NCBI GenBank assembly: GCA_963682175.1
Contig: OY821774.1
Span: forward strand, 47,444,201-47,508,200
Origin: Triglochin maritima
Lineage: Eukaryota > Streptophyta > Magnoliopsida > Alismatales > Juncaginaceae
Length of the DNA: 64,000 nucleotides
Reading direction: 5' to 3'
Shown here: piece after piece, positions 44,809-58,497 of the stretch
Numbering within the stretch: the first letter of the stretch is position 1
Layout: every line of letters starts with the position of its first letter
Translations under genes and position numbers: made by a program
The notes under the pieces: model-generated
Databases searched by the model: none
The model's input: only the letters and a program-made list of their open reading frames with translations
What the model was told of the DNA's origin: nothing

Positions 44809-47800
44809 TCAGGTAAAACCAGCTTCAGCCTTGAGCATGTCATATAGTGTCTCAACGAAGTTGAGGAGAAACCGGTCGGCACCTTGTTTTGCTATTAAGG
44901 AAACCGAAACTGGAAGATTATCATGCATTCCTAATGGAATTGTTACCTGTAAAGGAGCAAAATAATATTATCAAGGACATGAACTTTGCATTCATGTGTA
45001 CATCAAGATTTTTAAGTACCTGACAGAACCCTGAGGTTCCAGCAATTGAGAGCAAACTGAAGGCTTTAGCCCGGAAGCTTTCTAATGCGCCTACATCTGT
45101 GAGTAACTTTGGTGGAGGCCCTGGAATAGTAGGGATTGCTAGGATCCCATCGTCCTAAGATAGCTCAAAGAAAATAAGATTTTCTTGCATTGAGAAAACA
45201 AATTGGCTAGGTAACGGAAACATGCAGTGAGAAGAATAGGACCCATAATTAATTGATGAATCTGGTGAAGTTCAATTGCTAAGACATACTTAGAATGAGT
45301 TAATTAATTGAACGAGCAACATATCATAGGATTCAAAATTTATGATCACCCAAATTTCATAAATTTTCCTTACCATTAGTAGAGTGCCAAGAGCAATTTG
45401 GAGCTCTGACCTTATGGATCGACACATGTCAATACACTCATCTGTTGATTTAATGGCCTCCCATACTCGCTCGTATAAACCCGGACCTAAGTCAGGTTTG
45501 ACAGTTTGAACCCAGTTCCCATGATGGTTCCTGAACTCAAACCTACAAGACATATTTATCAAGCCAAAACGTTAGGATTCATGTCATAGATATCAGTTTA
45601 TCAGATATATGCTACAAACTAAAACCAAAATTGCATGATTAACATTTTCTTGGTTTTTCATTCCTGGAAAACAGAAGAAATTCCTACATAATTTAATGGG
45701 AGGAGATGCTAACGACCACATTATTTTTTATCATTGGTATTATAATTTAAGGGGAAAAATTGAACTTAATTAGGTCTGCTTCTTGAATAGATGTGCTTTA
45801 CCATCTTGTGAACGAGGTGTAATATAACTGGCATCACTCATATACATATGGTTGCCAGCTCGAGTGGATAAATTGACATACTTTCTTCCATTATTCCATA
45901 CATCATATACTTGCGTAGTAGTGATGCGAGCAAATGACGTACACAGTTTAACAAGTCATACTATAGTCTGACACAAAAATTTCTTATTTGAATTATATTG
46001 TATGAAAGAAAAATGTATATCTGCAAACAAAAACAAATTGTAGAACTGTTGATTTCTGTTAGACCAAGGTTTTCAGAACCGAACCGGACGTCGAACCGGC
46101 AACGTCAAAGGTTCAAAGGTTCAGGGGTTCGACCGGGGTCGGACCGGAATCGAACCGGTGATGTCAGCATGACGTCATAAATATATATTATAAATATAAT
46201 AATCATAATTAATTAATTATTAAGCAAAAAATTATACAAAAAACAAAAAAACAGGGTTTTTTCCCTGAACCGGCGGTTCAACCACCGGTTCAACCCGGTT
46301 CAACCTGGTTCTAGGCAAAAACGGTTTTAGGAGGTGAACCGGACCAAACAGGCCTCCGGTTCACGGTTCAACCGGTTGAACCGGCCAGTCCGGTTCGGTT
46401 TTCAGAACAGTGTGTTAGACACGTAAAAGAAATATAGAAAATAGAAAATCCTATAGTTATTCTTTTTCTTTTCAATTGAGGTAGAGTAGCTAACAATGTA
46501 TTCAGTAGCAACCAAAGAAACATATAACTCAAACTCTAAGGACTTTTTAACAGAACATAACAGCACAGCACAAATGACTAGACCTGACAATTTTACACAA
46601 AATACGAAAATATGTCACGAAAAAATTGTGTTTGGGTCAGGAGTTTTCGTGTTTAGTGTCGTGTTTGTGTCCCATATATTATACACGAAAAGTTTTTCAT
46701 GTCGTTTTCGTGTTACACGTTCGGGTACACGATATTATAACTATACCACAAATAAAAGACAGTTATATATATTGGTCTAGTGGTAAGACAAACATAACCA
46801 AACAAAGGGTCAGGTTCGACTCCTTCCGTGAAAAAAAATTAGTTTATTTTTTTTAATCTAAAAATATAGTGTAAAGCAACGGATGAAGATTACCACCCTA
46901 CCAACTCACATGACGTACTAATCAACGTTCTCTTAATATATTTCTTTATTAATTGGATTCAAGTGTGGGAACTTTAATTCCATATCGGATAAAGTAGAGT
47001 TTCACCTCCCATTCCAGAATATAAAAATTCACCATAGTCAATTGAGATAGACCACTCTTCTTTTGGCATGGGTGTTTCTTTTTTTGAAGCTAGACAATAT
47101 TGTTCTACCATGTAAAATTGTTCTAGTGAAATTATGTTAACACGAAATCAATACTTGGTTTTGGAAATCAAATAAAATTTTCATGTCCATTCGTGTTTAC
47201 ACGTAACTGGATGGGTCGTGTCGTGTATCAAATACTGGTACACGAATTCATTTCGTATCGTGTTTGTGTATAGTTATATTGACTAATACACACGAAAAAA
47301 CACGACATAAAAGTATACATCACGACACGATTGTCAGGTCTACAAATGAAATGACAAACAAGACATCATACATTCATACCTTTGGAGCAACCTCATTGCA
47401 CTTGAAAGAGCCAGTAAAGAAGGTATTGAATCTTCTTTACCACCAAATTGGTCAACTGAAAAGGCTTTCAAACTTGGGACATGTGTGCTTAAATAGGCTC
47501 CCAAATTTTCACATTTTAGAACGTGACCTTTCAGAAAAAATAAGGCTAGAATAAAACATAAAACAACATTAAAATTCTTAAAAATAATTGAAGACATGTG
47601 CAACTTACTCCCCAAAAGGTTATCCACTGATGTGCGTAGCACTTGAGAAATTTGTTCACCATGTAGACATAGAATCTGAAAGCAATCGTCAGGAATAATA
47701 ACCTTCTTAGGTGGCAAGATATCTGATGAAGGCAAAGGCAGAATCACATTCCCCACTTTATTTAAGATTACATGATCCCTGGCAAACCAACCTGTTAACA

Positions 47801-50800
47801 AAATATGCTTGTATTAACAGAAAGAGGCTAAGAACAAAATAACTATCCCAAATGATAAAACTAACCTCACTTAAAAGACAGGCATGTGTAGCAGACTAGC
47901 AGCACAAAAAAAATCAGTAATTGGCCATAGGCTAGGAGAAATATAAAATGGTATACCAGAAGGTTATTTTCCTTTATCCATAGTGAAAAATGATGCATTT
48001 GAATTCGCTACTATATGTCAACTATTTCCTTACAAATTTTCCTCATCCAGTTTTCTCCAGGAAGGTTAACATTGTCTTATTCATTTTGTGTTGTATGAAT
48101 CCGAAAAGAATGCATAGACAAAGACAGTTTTTATCTTATGTTGACACGCCAATTTAAGTGACACATAACAAATGAAGAACAAAATACCATATTATTTTCC
48201 CCTCCTCACCTACAGTATCAAAAGTATGAGCCATAGGAATGACACCATCTGATGGAACAACTTCATGCGATGGCCGAAACCCAAAAATGCCGCAGTACGC
48301 AGCAGGCACTCTTACACTTCCTCCAGTATCTGTACCTGCATGGAAGATCTAAACAACTTGATATCACTAATGTAAAATAAGATGAGACAGGAAAAACTTT
48401 GAAACTGAATGTATACACTGAAAATAACAGATTTGTAATTTAACAGAACATAGAATGCCAGTAAAAGTAACACAAATAATAGTGTATATATATGCTCCTT
48501 GTTTCATATGATGGGATTTGAGAGTTGAACAATGTCCCAAAGTTACAGATCCACTGGATAATATCTGCTTTGGAGGAACATCTCACCTAAAGAGAAATCA
48601 ACAAGCTTTGCAGCAACTGCAACTGCAGATCCACTGGATGACCCACCAGGTACACGATCTGAAGCACACGGATTAATAGGTGTTCCATAGTGTTTGTTTT
48701 CTCCGTTAATACTGCATTTAGAGGAAAAATAAAATTTATCATTCGTGACATGCACATAATTATGCTTCAGGCTAAGCAAACTAAACCATTTAAGGATAAA
48801 CAAACTTACATCTATGGTAGGTAGTAGATAACATATATAATCATGAAAGTGAACACATGGAAATATGCAACATATAACACTTATTGATCTGACCTATAAG
48901 CCATCTCGTCCATGACGGTTTTACCAATGCAAGTCGCTCCAGCCTTAATAATGGAAGAAACAACAGGAGATGTTGAAGTGGCAGCTGGATGGGTTTTTGC
49001 CCAGTCTGGATTACCAAATCCAGTAACATAACCAGCGATGTCAAAACTGGAACACAGAATAATCAGCTAAACATTTGAACTTAACAAGAACACTACCTCA
49101 GCTCTGATTTTCAGTAAATGTAGCAAGAAAAGATTGACATAATAGAAAAATATTACTAGGAACACTTCTACAGATTATAATTGCATTTCCAAAACATCAA
49201 CGAGTTTCCACAAGATGGTTAAGAGCCCCTCCATAATCACCCTACCCCGCGAGCAAGAGTTCCAACCGCATCGTGTTGGCATGTCTTGCTGAACTGAAGG
49301 ACTATGAAAAGATATAGAAAACTTAACAAAAGAAGAGGTGGCATAAGGTCCGTACGCAATATTTGAATGGATAATATCGTAGAGACGTAGACTCACTTCT
49401 AAAAGAAATAATGAGTGACCAAGCATAATGAACAAGTTGTTCTAAAATAGCTGGAAATATATCAAATGCACAAAATACAAATGACTTGTGTCTCCGAAAT
49501 GAGACAACAAAAACCATATTAGTTTTATCAGGAAAAAAAAAGATAAATTTCAACAGTAGAAGGCTGCAACACAAAATAAATAGAAACCGTGATACGAAAA
49601 CCAAAATCCTAGCTTTGGCTCAAATAAGAAATGGAGGAACAAATCCTAACAAATTTGGCAAATAAAAGAAATAAAATGTAGAAGCTCGTAAGCACCTTAA
49701 GATACTTAACGTCTATTTTAACAGTTCGCGAGATCAAAGGATTTAGGTGTCTTGAATCTTATAGCTAGATCAACCAATTTTCAAACAAATATACCCCGGT
49801 GATGAAATCAATAATCATAAGGATTGGCCCATTCAAGAAACATACGTAAATTTACCAAATTTATCTGCACCACAAACACTATTACACCGAATGAAGGAAC
49901 CAAATTCAAATAAAAACACCAATAAAAAATTCACGTAAAAACAGGAGTTCGGTCAATCGAATAGTTCAACCGGCAAGGAAGAGCTCACAATGTAAAAAAC
50001 ACCAACACTTTCTGAACCATAATGACATAAAACAAATAAGCTCAAATCAAGGGTTTCTTTATTTGCAAAAAGATATTATAAAATGGGAAGATAGAGCTTC
50101 AAGACAGGGGGGTGGGGGTTGTGTAACATATATATATAATGAATGAATTCATTACTTCTGCAACATTTGTGTAATGAATTCTTAGCAAAAACTAAATGTA
50201 AAAATGGAACATATATAAATAAAATAGAGTATGTATGGAAGGTATGTACTTAGTCAAGTTGTGGAGGGTGATAGGCAGTATGACAGTATGAAGATATGTA
50301 AGCACAAACCTTGTTTTTAACAAGAGTTGAAAGATGACTTCCTTCAGACGAACCACTAATCCAACTGCTTCTAGGAACTCCTTTTCTAACAACTATAGTT
50401 AATAATCAACTGTAAAGCAAAACTATAATCAAATGGGAGAAATGAACTTATTGTTTACTGTGTTTTGGTTCATAGTTGATTGCACTTAGATAAACTGGGA
50501 AAGTCATCCCTAACATATATTTTCAAGTGAGGGAACTCATTTTTCAGAATTTCCTGAAAACAAACTCAAAAGTCATTTCTCAACTTTAGTTACTTTCTGT
50601 GAATCAATCACAACATATGTACTCCAATTTTTTGATCTAGAACTTCAATCTCAATATGATTCCACATGACAACATCCACTACACAAACCTCCACCACCCA
50701 AACCTATGATTGCAAAGAGCCAACTTAAAGCAAATGGGTCAATAAAAAACATAAATCAAGACAAATAAGATGAGAGTTACATGTCTTTGACAGCAAAGGT

Positions 50801-50908
50801 GAGGCCTTGGAGAGGGAATTCAGGAGTAGTCTTATCGGTGGGAGGGAGCAACTGGAATTTTTGGATGAAAGCTCTGAAATCGTCATGGTTGGGCGTTGTG
50901 GTCTCCAT
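44809..50908 (-). CDS. AMI1: Amidase 1-like indole-3-acetamide amidohydrolase
   Basis: Nine exons on the minus strand: 50908-50781, 49046-48894, 48711-48587, 48335-48210, 47791-47609, 47527-47380, 45542-45374, 45154-45020, 44946-44809. Phases agree; the product is 434 residues. It is an amidase-signature protein. The Ser-cisSer-Lys triad is Lys41 (TFAVKDI), Ser118 ([14 protein letters not shown]) and Ser142 ([10 protein letters not shown]), at the same spacing as I recall for Arabidopsis AMI1 (36, 113, 137). Other landmarks are [26 protein letters not shown] and VTIPLGMH near the C-terminus. Family role: hydrolysis of indole-3-acetamide to the auxin indole-3-acetic acid in the cytoplasm. No signal peptide or membrane span. 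Intron 6 holds two hAT elements and a SINE; the coding sequence is unaffected. Fatty-acid amide hydrolase-like proteins are a remote alternative. Confidence 0.93.
46065..46412. mobile_element. hAT-type MITE with 8-bp target duplication in AMI1 intron 6
   Basis: 348 bp between exact tgttagac repeats (46057-46064 and 46413-46420). The ends are caaggttttcagaaccgaac and, from the right, cactgttctgaaaaccgaac. Same family as 5036-5492, with the same gaaccggtga(c/t)gtcagcatgac segment near the left end. Confidence 0.9.
46579..47342. mobile_element. hAT-like TIR element in AMI1 intron 6
   Basis: 764 bp with terminal inverted repeats tagacctgacaat on the left and, read from the right, tagacctgacaat. 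Flanks caaatgac (46571-46578) and caaatgaa (47343-47350) match at 7 of 8 bases. The interior has many cgtgtt/acacg words, including gtcgtgtttgtgt and gggtcgtgtcgtgta. There is no transposase. Its right flank lies 29 bp from the donor of AMI1 exon 6 (47380). Confidence 0.75.
46769..46860 (+). mobile_element. tRNA-like SINE fragment inside the hAT-like element
   Basis: A pol III A-box-like tggtctagtggtaa (46772-46785) and an exact B box ggttcgactcc (46813-46823) lie about 40 bp apart, followed by A-rich and T-rich runs. It lacks a foldable acceptor stem, so a tRNA-derived SINE head is more likely than a tRNA gene. Confidence 0.5.
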
Positions 50909-52011
50909 TGTTTCTCCCCACCACTGCAACTGCTGCAATTCTCTCATCTTTTATTCTCCTCTTCCAACCAAGCATTTTGGCTTTCTCTGCTCACACCACA
51001 CAACAACAAAAATGTAATCCTTTTCCTCCTCCACTTCTGTCCCCACTGACCATTATTTGGCAGTTTCTTCTCAAATAAAAATGAGACAAATCTATCTGTA
51101 GTTAAATGAATTTTAACATTTTTACAATTTGTGTAGTTACATTTTAACAACTTCACCTTCAATTAGACATTTTCTATTGACTTTGAGGATATGGAGTAAG
51201 ATACATTTTAAAGTTAAAGTGTGGACAATGTTAAGCCACCTATACATGAAATGCTTTGTAAACCTTCATTTATGGCTAAGCCAGCAACTTAAGTAGCAAA
51301 TTGGACAGATAACTACAGATTCTTACTTGAAAATGTCTAATATATTACCAGACAAGTACTGGTTTGGCCTGGCTTATGCAAGCAATGTCACCTTTAGATG
51401 TTTGCATGTTGGAATCGATCTTAGCAATTCATGATGTTAAATGGATACAGGAGAGATTTTACAAAGGGCTGGAATGCTCATTGACTGTACAAAATAGAAA
51501 GGAAAGGGGAGTTCGCCAGAAATCATGATATATATATATATAAAAAGTGTTAGTAAAAACTAATTTACTCCCATACCAAATACTAACAAACATAGGATGC
51601 ATGATTTGGTACAAAAAGGCCAAGGGGGGAAACCAAGAACTAAAATGCAACAAAGAACTTTCAGGTATTGTAGCCCAAGATGCATCAGTCAATTTAGGCT
51701 AATTGCTAGCTTGCTGTTGAAATCACATATCATCATCATTTCTTCAGAAGCAAGGGCAGAAAACAGCAGTCGATACGAGCATGTCTGAAAATAGACTCTC
51801 TTCATGTTCCACTTGTTCCGAAGAGGGACACGTAAGGATAACTCCCTTGACCATGACAACAATATATCATTCGCTCGGATTGACAGACACTGCACCCATC
51901 AAGGTTCCAGTCCTCCATGTTAGTGAGCTACGTTAAATTGTACTACATCAACTTAAGGAAGGGCACATTCAGGTAGCTTAGTGAGAAACCAGTCTTCAAT
52001 CATGTCCTATT
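50909..52011. other. Intergenic region between RING gene and AMI1
   Basis: No gene recognised. It should contain the AMI1 promoter and 5' UTR (next to 50909) and the RING gene 3' UTR (next to 52011); both genes read on the minus strand. Open stretches here overlap on both strands and have no domain. Confidence 0.6.
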
Positions 52012-55000
52012 TCAATAAGATTTGTCGATGTCCTCGTCAAAGAGAATCAATGATGGAGTTTCATTGCTAGTTTCTTCAGCAAGTTGCCTTGAGGAACTTG
52101 ATATAGACATAGATTCGGCATACACCTTGTCATATGCGTCAATAGTTAGACCTGAAACCAGGAAAAGTTCCAACTCGTCGGAAAAACGTTCTGTCCGTCC
52201 AAGAACAAAGGGCTTGGCAGCATCGGAAACTAAGGCCTTGAATTCTTCTCGCTTTTGCTCAGGTGGGCCTGATGATTTCTCGTGTAACTGTCTGCAGAGT
52301 TTGGTTACTCAAAATCCATCAGCTTGAATATTCAAAAATGTCATGTACGAAAAATACAATTAATGACGCAAAAAAGTATTACAGAAAAGCACACCCTTGA
52401 GATGATTTTTAATCATACCCTTAAGATGATATTCATAACCAGTTAAAAGTTAGTTACGGCAATGCTAGTGGCACTTAAACTAAATAATTCTTAAATGGAA
52501 AAAAGTAAAAAATGACACTTTAAAATTTGGACCAACCTTTTCAAAAAAGATTCAATAACACCATGTATGTGATGCACAATAATATCAACATCCTCTTCCT
52601 ACACATGGAATCATAAAGGTGGTCAAGTCATCATGGTGAACACTAAAAGCAGATGTTTAAAAGCTAAATGAACAACAAACTGAACCCCTCATATTTTGAT
52701 TGTTCGATATTTTAAATGTAAAGAACCAGGCAACAATATTGCCGCTATAAGATGTATCCACAAATGGTAATAATAAATTATTGATCATAGCTGCTTAAGA
52801 AATTCATGCCTTATAATGACATGAGATGTCATTTCTTCCACACAGCAGATACTGTAGCTTTTAAATTAATGATGTTAAAATTAACTAGATATATCCAAGT
52901 GGAAACTTAAGCATATTCTGTTCCAAATAAGTGGCTAGCGGATTGGATCAAACTTTTCTTTAACAAACCAACTTAAGTTCATGGTTAGCTGATTTAATTA
53001 GCAGTTAGATACCAGGTTCATGTTCTGCTAAAATCCTGTGGGTTCGAATGAGCCCGATCTGAGCCAAATCAAAGCACCTCAATTCAATTGCAAACTTACT
53101 TTTGTAAGCAATTCAATTAGCAACTCTATCTAATTGAGGAATTTCAGAAGCAACAAGCACTTGAAACATTCACAATGGATCAAATGAAAACAGGAGCAAA
53201 GCAAGTGTAAAAGGAGAAACAATAACTGGCACATGCATAAACCACAAATCCACATTCTCAACAAAGGCTACTCAAACATGACAACAGGAAGGAACCAAAC
53301 TATATAAGAGAATCATCTTCGGACTAAGTTCAATTCTCAGAAAATGTGCATGCTAACATGCTAAGTCTTAAGGATAAGGTTTCGTTGGAAATCCTCTAAC
53401 TGAAAAAATGGAGGCCCATCCTAGTATGCTACCAGGAGTTGGTGTGCATCTTAACTATGAAGGAAGAAACAAAAAAATACAAAATTGTCTTCGAAGATTA
53501 AAAGCAACAGACAATTTCAATAAATCAGGATCTAAGTTCAAATGGGGACCTCAATTAGTGCCTGAATCTCCCTTCTTAACCATCCTTCCAGCCACTTGTT
53601 TGGCTTAAGATAGCGTTTGCATTTCCAATATAATTGAACATTGAAGTTGCTATACAAGATGCCTGTCGCAGAAAATCAAATGACAATAAAGAACAAAGAC
53701 ATACTTTTTGTAACTACAAGAATGACTATATCAGGTCGAAAACTAAGATACATAAAGGAAGTGTGTCAAAGTAGCGCCAACCAGGAAAACAGTTCAGCAT
53801 TGGAGTTATCTCAAATTGAACAAAAAATGAAAATGATTATATAACCTAATACCATACCTGGTTTGAAGTTGTAGCACTGCCATCTAAACATGTGGGCTTT
53901 AGAAAGGACCCTACAACATTATAAATATACAAACAACAGATGATAACTGTCAGTTAGCAACAACAAAAAATTGATTTGTGCCAAATATAAAAAATCTTGC
54001 TCGTTTATGAACCTGGTTTGGTGATCTTTATTAACATAGTGCCTCTGAAAGTAATTTCCACTCAAGCTATGTATGATGGAAAAGTTTTCAGTCTGCATCA
54101 CATAAAATTCAGAAATGATACTTCAAAACTAGGAAGATACTTGGTTGGCCACATAAAGTTCAGAAAACACCACTATCCATGCTAGTATTAAATCATGACA
54201 AATTAGTGAATTACATGAATATAAAATTAGAAAAGACGTTATCAGTACTCGTTCCAAAAAATGAAACACCGGCAGTCTTACACGTAGATCGAGTTACATT
54301 TGTATGATAAACTCCCTCCCTGGAATATCACACTAAAAATATTAAAATACCAACATTTGTATGATAATTTATGGTTTTTAAAAAAGTAAGGAATTGTGAT
54401 ATTTAAAACCATGTTCCATAAACATTTCTACATTCATATATATGCTTTCATATATTAATTGAATTGCAACTTCCTTTGTGAGGAAATACAGTGTTTTTGT
54501 TAGTTTGGAATTGGATAACTGAATTTCTTTCAAATTTGCCATCACATAACAAAATGTATGCTTGCAGCAATACCTCACCTACCCAACCCTTCTTCTAATC
54601 ATCCCTCCCTGTTTGGGACCAATTCAAGTACCCAAGTTCCACCCTATCAATAATCCAGTTGCCGACCTTAATATCTTGCCACGGTATTTTTATATACTCA
54701 GTGGCACAAAGATCACGGACAATGACTTTGAGTGAAGAGATGATCATGTCGAAACTCGAAACAGAAAAATTGTTAGTTGTAATCCATTTATCAGTAGAAT
54801 TTCCAAGAAAGACGTACACAAAGAAGACAGGTGAAATTCACCAAACAGATGAGATTTTGCAATACCATTGCAGGATTAGCAAACAATATGCCCCAAGAGC
54901 TGTAAAACAGAGTAGAAAAAATCAAACTACACCTTGCAGAGTGGACATTTGATGGAAGATAACGACTGAGAGTGCTTGTTAGAGATAATTCTTGTCCAAT

Positions 55001-56279
55001 GTGCAATACAGTTGTAGCAAAATGTATCTGTGGAGGAAGAATATAAGAACAGAGTCTTGTTGGAAGAAAAAAAGTCGACTAGCACATGTAAAAGCATGTC
55101 ACTGCTAATAAATACTAAGTTGGGAATTCGGAAAAAAAAATGTATGAGATATATTCCACAAGAAGAGTATCAATCACAAACTTCTCTTAGTGTTCCGTGT
55201 GAAGTAAAGTGTACAAGATGTGTGTGAAAACGTTACTTGTGTAAAAAATGAATGCAGGATTTCCCTTAACATTCCCAACTGTCATCATTAACTTAATCAA
55301 ACAATGTTTCAGCTTTCGATTACTTACATTGTGGGAAATTAGGTATCACAACAAGAAAATTACTGAGATTATTTTCCTTGCGACCGTCACTTGACTCACC
55401 TTTACCATTGAAATCAAAATGTTATTTTGATAGGTAAACCTTTTCCGAGTAGATATAGTAGGGTGGTTGTGTATTGTATTATGAACATATGATAGTGTTA
55501 CATCAATATGTATCTCATAAATTTATTACGTTACATATTTTGTTATGTTTTCATGGGGAATATGTATATTATATCAAACCTCATAAAAATCTCACAAAAC
55601 AGGTTTGGTCTGGCGGCGATGCCACATAGTAAGGAGGGGGATTGGGTGACCTCCCTGAATTTTGGTATTTCACATACTTTGTAAATGCTTTTTTATTTTA
55701 TTTTGACATTTTGGATTGTCTTTGGATTGCAACCCGTGTGCATTTAGGTCTTTAAATTCCTACCACCATGGATACTTAGAGCGCCCATTATTAAATAGTT
55801 GGATAGATTTTGAACCCATTTGGATTGTCCTTACAGATTCCGAGCCACACTTGAATTCCTGGCAATGCCCCTACTTCGGTCCTGGTACAAACTAGAGTTT
55901 GATAGATTTGAGACAGAAACCGGTAGTTATTACCTGCAAATTCTTACACGATACGGATTTTAAAATAACAACAACTAAAAAGAAAAAGAAAAAATGTCTC
56001 ATCTAATATTTGGTTTAGCACGAAACAAGCAAAAGGGTTATCAGAACGAACTGAAGTTGAAACTTTTGAGCGATATATTATATTCCGTTAATTGCAGTAA
56101 GAATTCCGAATTTCTCGTAAAGAAACAGAAGGAAAAAAAGGATTTTAGAGGTTACGGAAGCATCGGTCGAGGTAGGCGTCGTGGCGGATGGGTTCGAGGC
56201 AGACGGGGCAAGGATCGGAGTTCGATTCCTTCGCCGATCTCGGAGGAGGAGGACGACGACTCTCGCTTTTCTCCGACAT
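52012..56279 (-). CDS. C3HC4 RING-finger protein, probable E3 ubiquitin ligase
   Basis: Seven exons on the minus strand: 56279-56156, 55027-54933, 54092-54013, 53910-53858, 53662-53550, 52598-52537, 52291-52012. They join in phase into 268 residues. The RING lies at residues 24-72: C24, C27, C40, H42, C45, C48, C69, C72 (CPVC..C-F-H-x2-C-x2-C..CPLC). After it come a conserved block with NKWLEGWLRREIQALI (about 150-165), EEDVDIIVHHIHGVIESF (about 170-187) and a C-terminal ELELFLVSGLTIDAYDKVY. I recall this layout from an uncharacterised plant RING/U-box family. The last 30 residues are Ser- and acid-rich. Expected role: transfer of ubiquitin from an E2; the substrate is unknown. No membrane span or signal peptide. 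Confidence 0.88.
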
Positions 56280-58276
56280 CCTTCTTCTTAACGACCGCTT
56301 CAAAACTTCTAATCCGGCTGGTAGATTCTCAGATTTGGATTAAGGTTAAGTAATAATTGAAACATTAATTGCTTTCTTAACAGAATAATTAAAACTTTAA
56401 TTAGATTAATTTGTTTTAACCACTTTGTCCGTGAGTGGTTAGTTGCAACTAGATGAAAATCTAGCCGGTTCTAAAATTGTAATTATGAAAATTCCTGTTT
56501 TTGTACTCAATAATATTGTTATTTTATATCTTATATGAATAAAAATGAACTATATCTCCTTCGAAAAGTTGCATTCTTATTGGAGTAGGAGAAACTTACT
56601 CTAGTTCCGCAGTTTGGGATTTTCCCCCCTTCCAAGATTAGAGATAATATTAGTGTTTTTTTCCTATAATATATTTGTTGGGCCTTTCCGTAGTGGGTTT
56701 GATATTTCTTTTGGGCTGTGCCTGAAAGACACGAAGAAACCAAGCCAATTATTATTGGGGCTTCTCTAGATTTTCATTGTTGCTTTCTTTTCCATACGAA
56801 GTACAAACTTATTGGTGATTAATTCTAATCTGTAAAATAATAAGAGGGGGAAAAAACTGTCCATTTGAGGGTCTTATGTAGTTAAGCTAGAAAGATATCG
56901 ACAAATTATGATTATTGTTGTTTGTTTGGTTTGTTCATGAAGTTATCTATTAACATATTTATACAAACATTATCATGCTGCAAAGTGTTTTATTTAATTT
57001 TGTTTTAGCATAATTTACTTTCTCTCACAACTCCAAAGACCCTAGATTTATGACTGCAATTTACTTTTACCTAGAGGTCATTCTCAAACTCAGACTCCTG
57101 CAGTAGGAAAATTATGATAATATGACACAAATTACACAATCAATAATCTTGCAGTTCCAGGATTACTGAGGACTTCAACTTGCATTTTGCAATATTAAAA
57201 AGAAGTATACCCATAAAAACCACCATATAGTGCACATCCTAACCTCGCATTTCAAAACGAAATTAAAAACATGGTAGGATTTAAAATATATATTTTTCCA
57301 CGCTATTTTTCCTGTTCTGGAAAAGACAAGTTATGTGGATAAAATTTAGATTCTAACGCTATTTAGTCAACATCAAGTTAATATTCCACTTTCATTTACT
57401 CCAATTTGTATATTTGTTTTCTAGTAGTGATTATCAGACTCAATTATGGACTCAACTACAAATATTTCATACATGGTTACTTTCAAATTTGAGAAGTATT
57501 TGTCTGTTATGACAAGTCTTCATTGTTGGAGCTGTAGATATATCCACCTTTAGAAATTACATTATTTAATGGGAAAAATCTGATGATGACTCAAAACAAA
57601 TACATTCACGACACAATACGATCTATAATGCAGATATATCTGCAGCAAGATAGATGATAGTAACTATGTATGTTTCAGTTATTAATTAGTCTAGATATAT
57701 CTTTCTAGATACATCACTCTTTCCCATGATTTTGGTTTTAAGGAAACAATCATGGATATATGATATATCTAAACAATAATCTCAATGTGGTCATGGTTCC
57801 AAAGGGTTGGTGAGAAAAAGTAATTGTTTAGAGAGGAGAAGGAGCGAGACTCTATAAAAAATATACTGTGATCTTAAATTAATACTCCCGTCGTAACAAA
57901 GGGTGACACACAAGTTAAATGAAGACATAATAAGTTGAGTTCAATTTGTTTGGTTTAAAAAATTCGAAAAAAGTACCGGGTTGGCAGAATTAGTGGGAGC
58001 GTCTCCGTAAAATCCAAGAGAGAGAATGAGCGTCGGTTCATGTCTTGAAATCATCTTTACCCATGTTATTTCCATATATGTCAATCTAGTCAAATTAATA
58101 TTTTTTATCTTTTCGTCATGATAACATGATATTTATCTTCTATTTCTTTTTACTATTCACTTCTAAATCACAACTCACTCGTAAATGTCAACTTAATCAT
58201 ATCAACACTCTCTAATTTCTACGTCATTTATTTTCCCTCATTTTAATTTCCCACAGTTCCAATTAATTTTATCATA
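56280..58276. other. Intergenic region upstream of the RING gene
   Basis: Starts with the RING gene promoter. AT-rich, no gene recognised. The open frame at 55994-56353 (plus) is an antisense shadow of RING exon 1. 57600-57780 carries several agatatatct words, as does 10740-11070. Confidence 0.55.
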
Positions 58277-58497
58277 TTTTTTGGGAACTACTAAACGTCG
58301 CCCCAAAACTCCTTAAATCGCCCCTTGAAATTACCAAATTGCCCTTAACAATATATTTAATACTCATATCGTCCCGTGTCTTTAAACAAGCTTATTGACT
58401 CAGTTTTACTAACATTCTTAGTACCAACACCATGAAAATGTCTGGCGAAACACCTAGATCAGGCGAAGTAACGGAGGAAAAAAAAAATTCCGACTCG

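Noticed and set aside
46769..46860. tRNA gene
   Set aside because: A and B boxes are present but the flanks do not pair as an acceptor stem and no anticodon arm can be drawn; called a SINE-like fragment.
52022..52327. Plus-strand open frame of 101 codons
   Set aside because: Antisense shadow of the last exon of the RING gene, which matches its family on the minus strand.
53030..53060. B-box-like gggttcgaatga
   Set aside because: No A box at the right distance and no tRNA fold.
54595..54819. Minus-strand open frame of 74 codons in intron 2 of the RING gene
   Set aside because: The composition looks protein-like, but it is not needed for the RING family alignment, has no splice sites in phase and no recognised domain.
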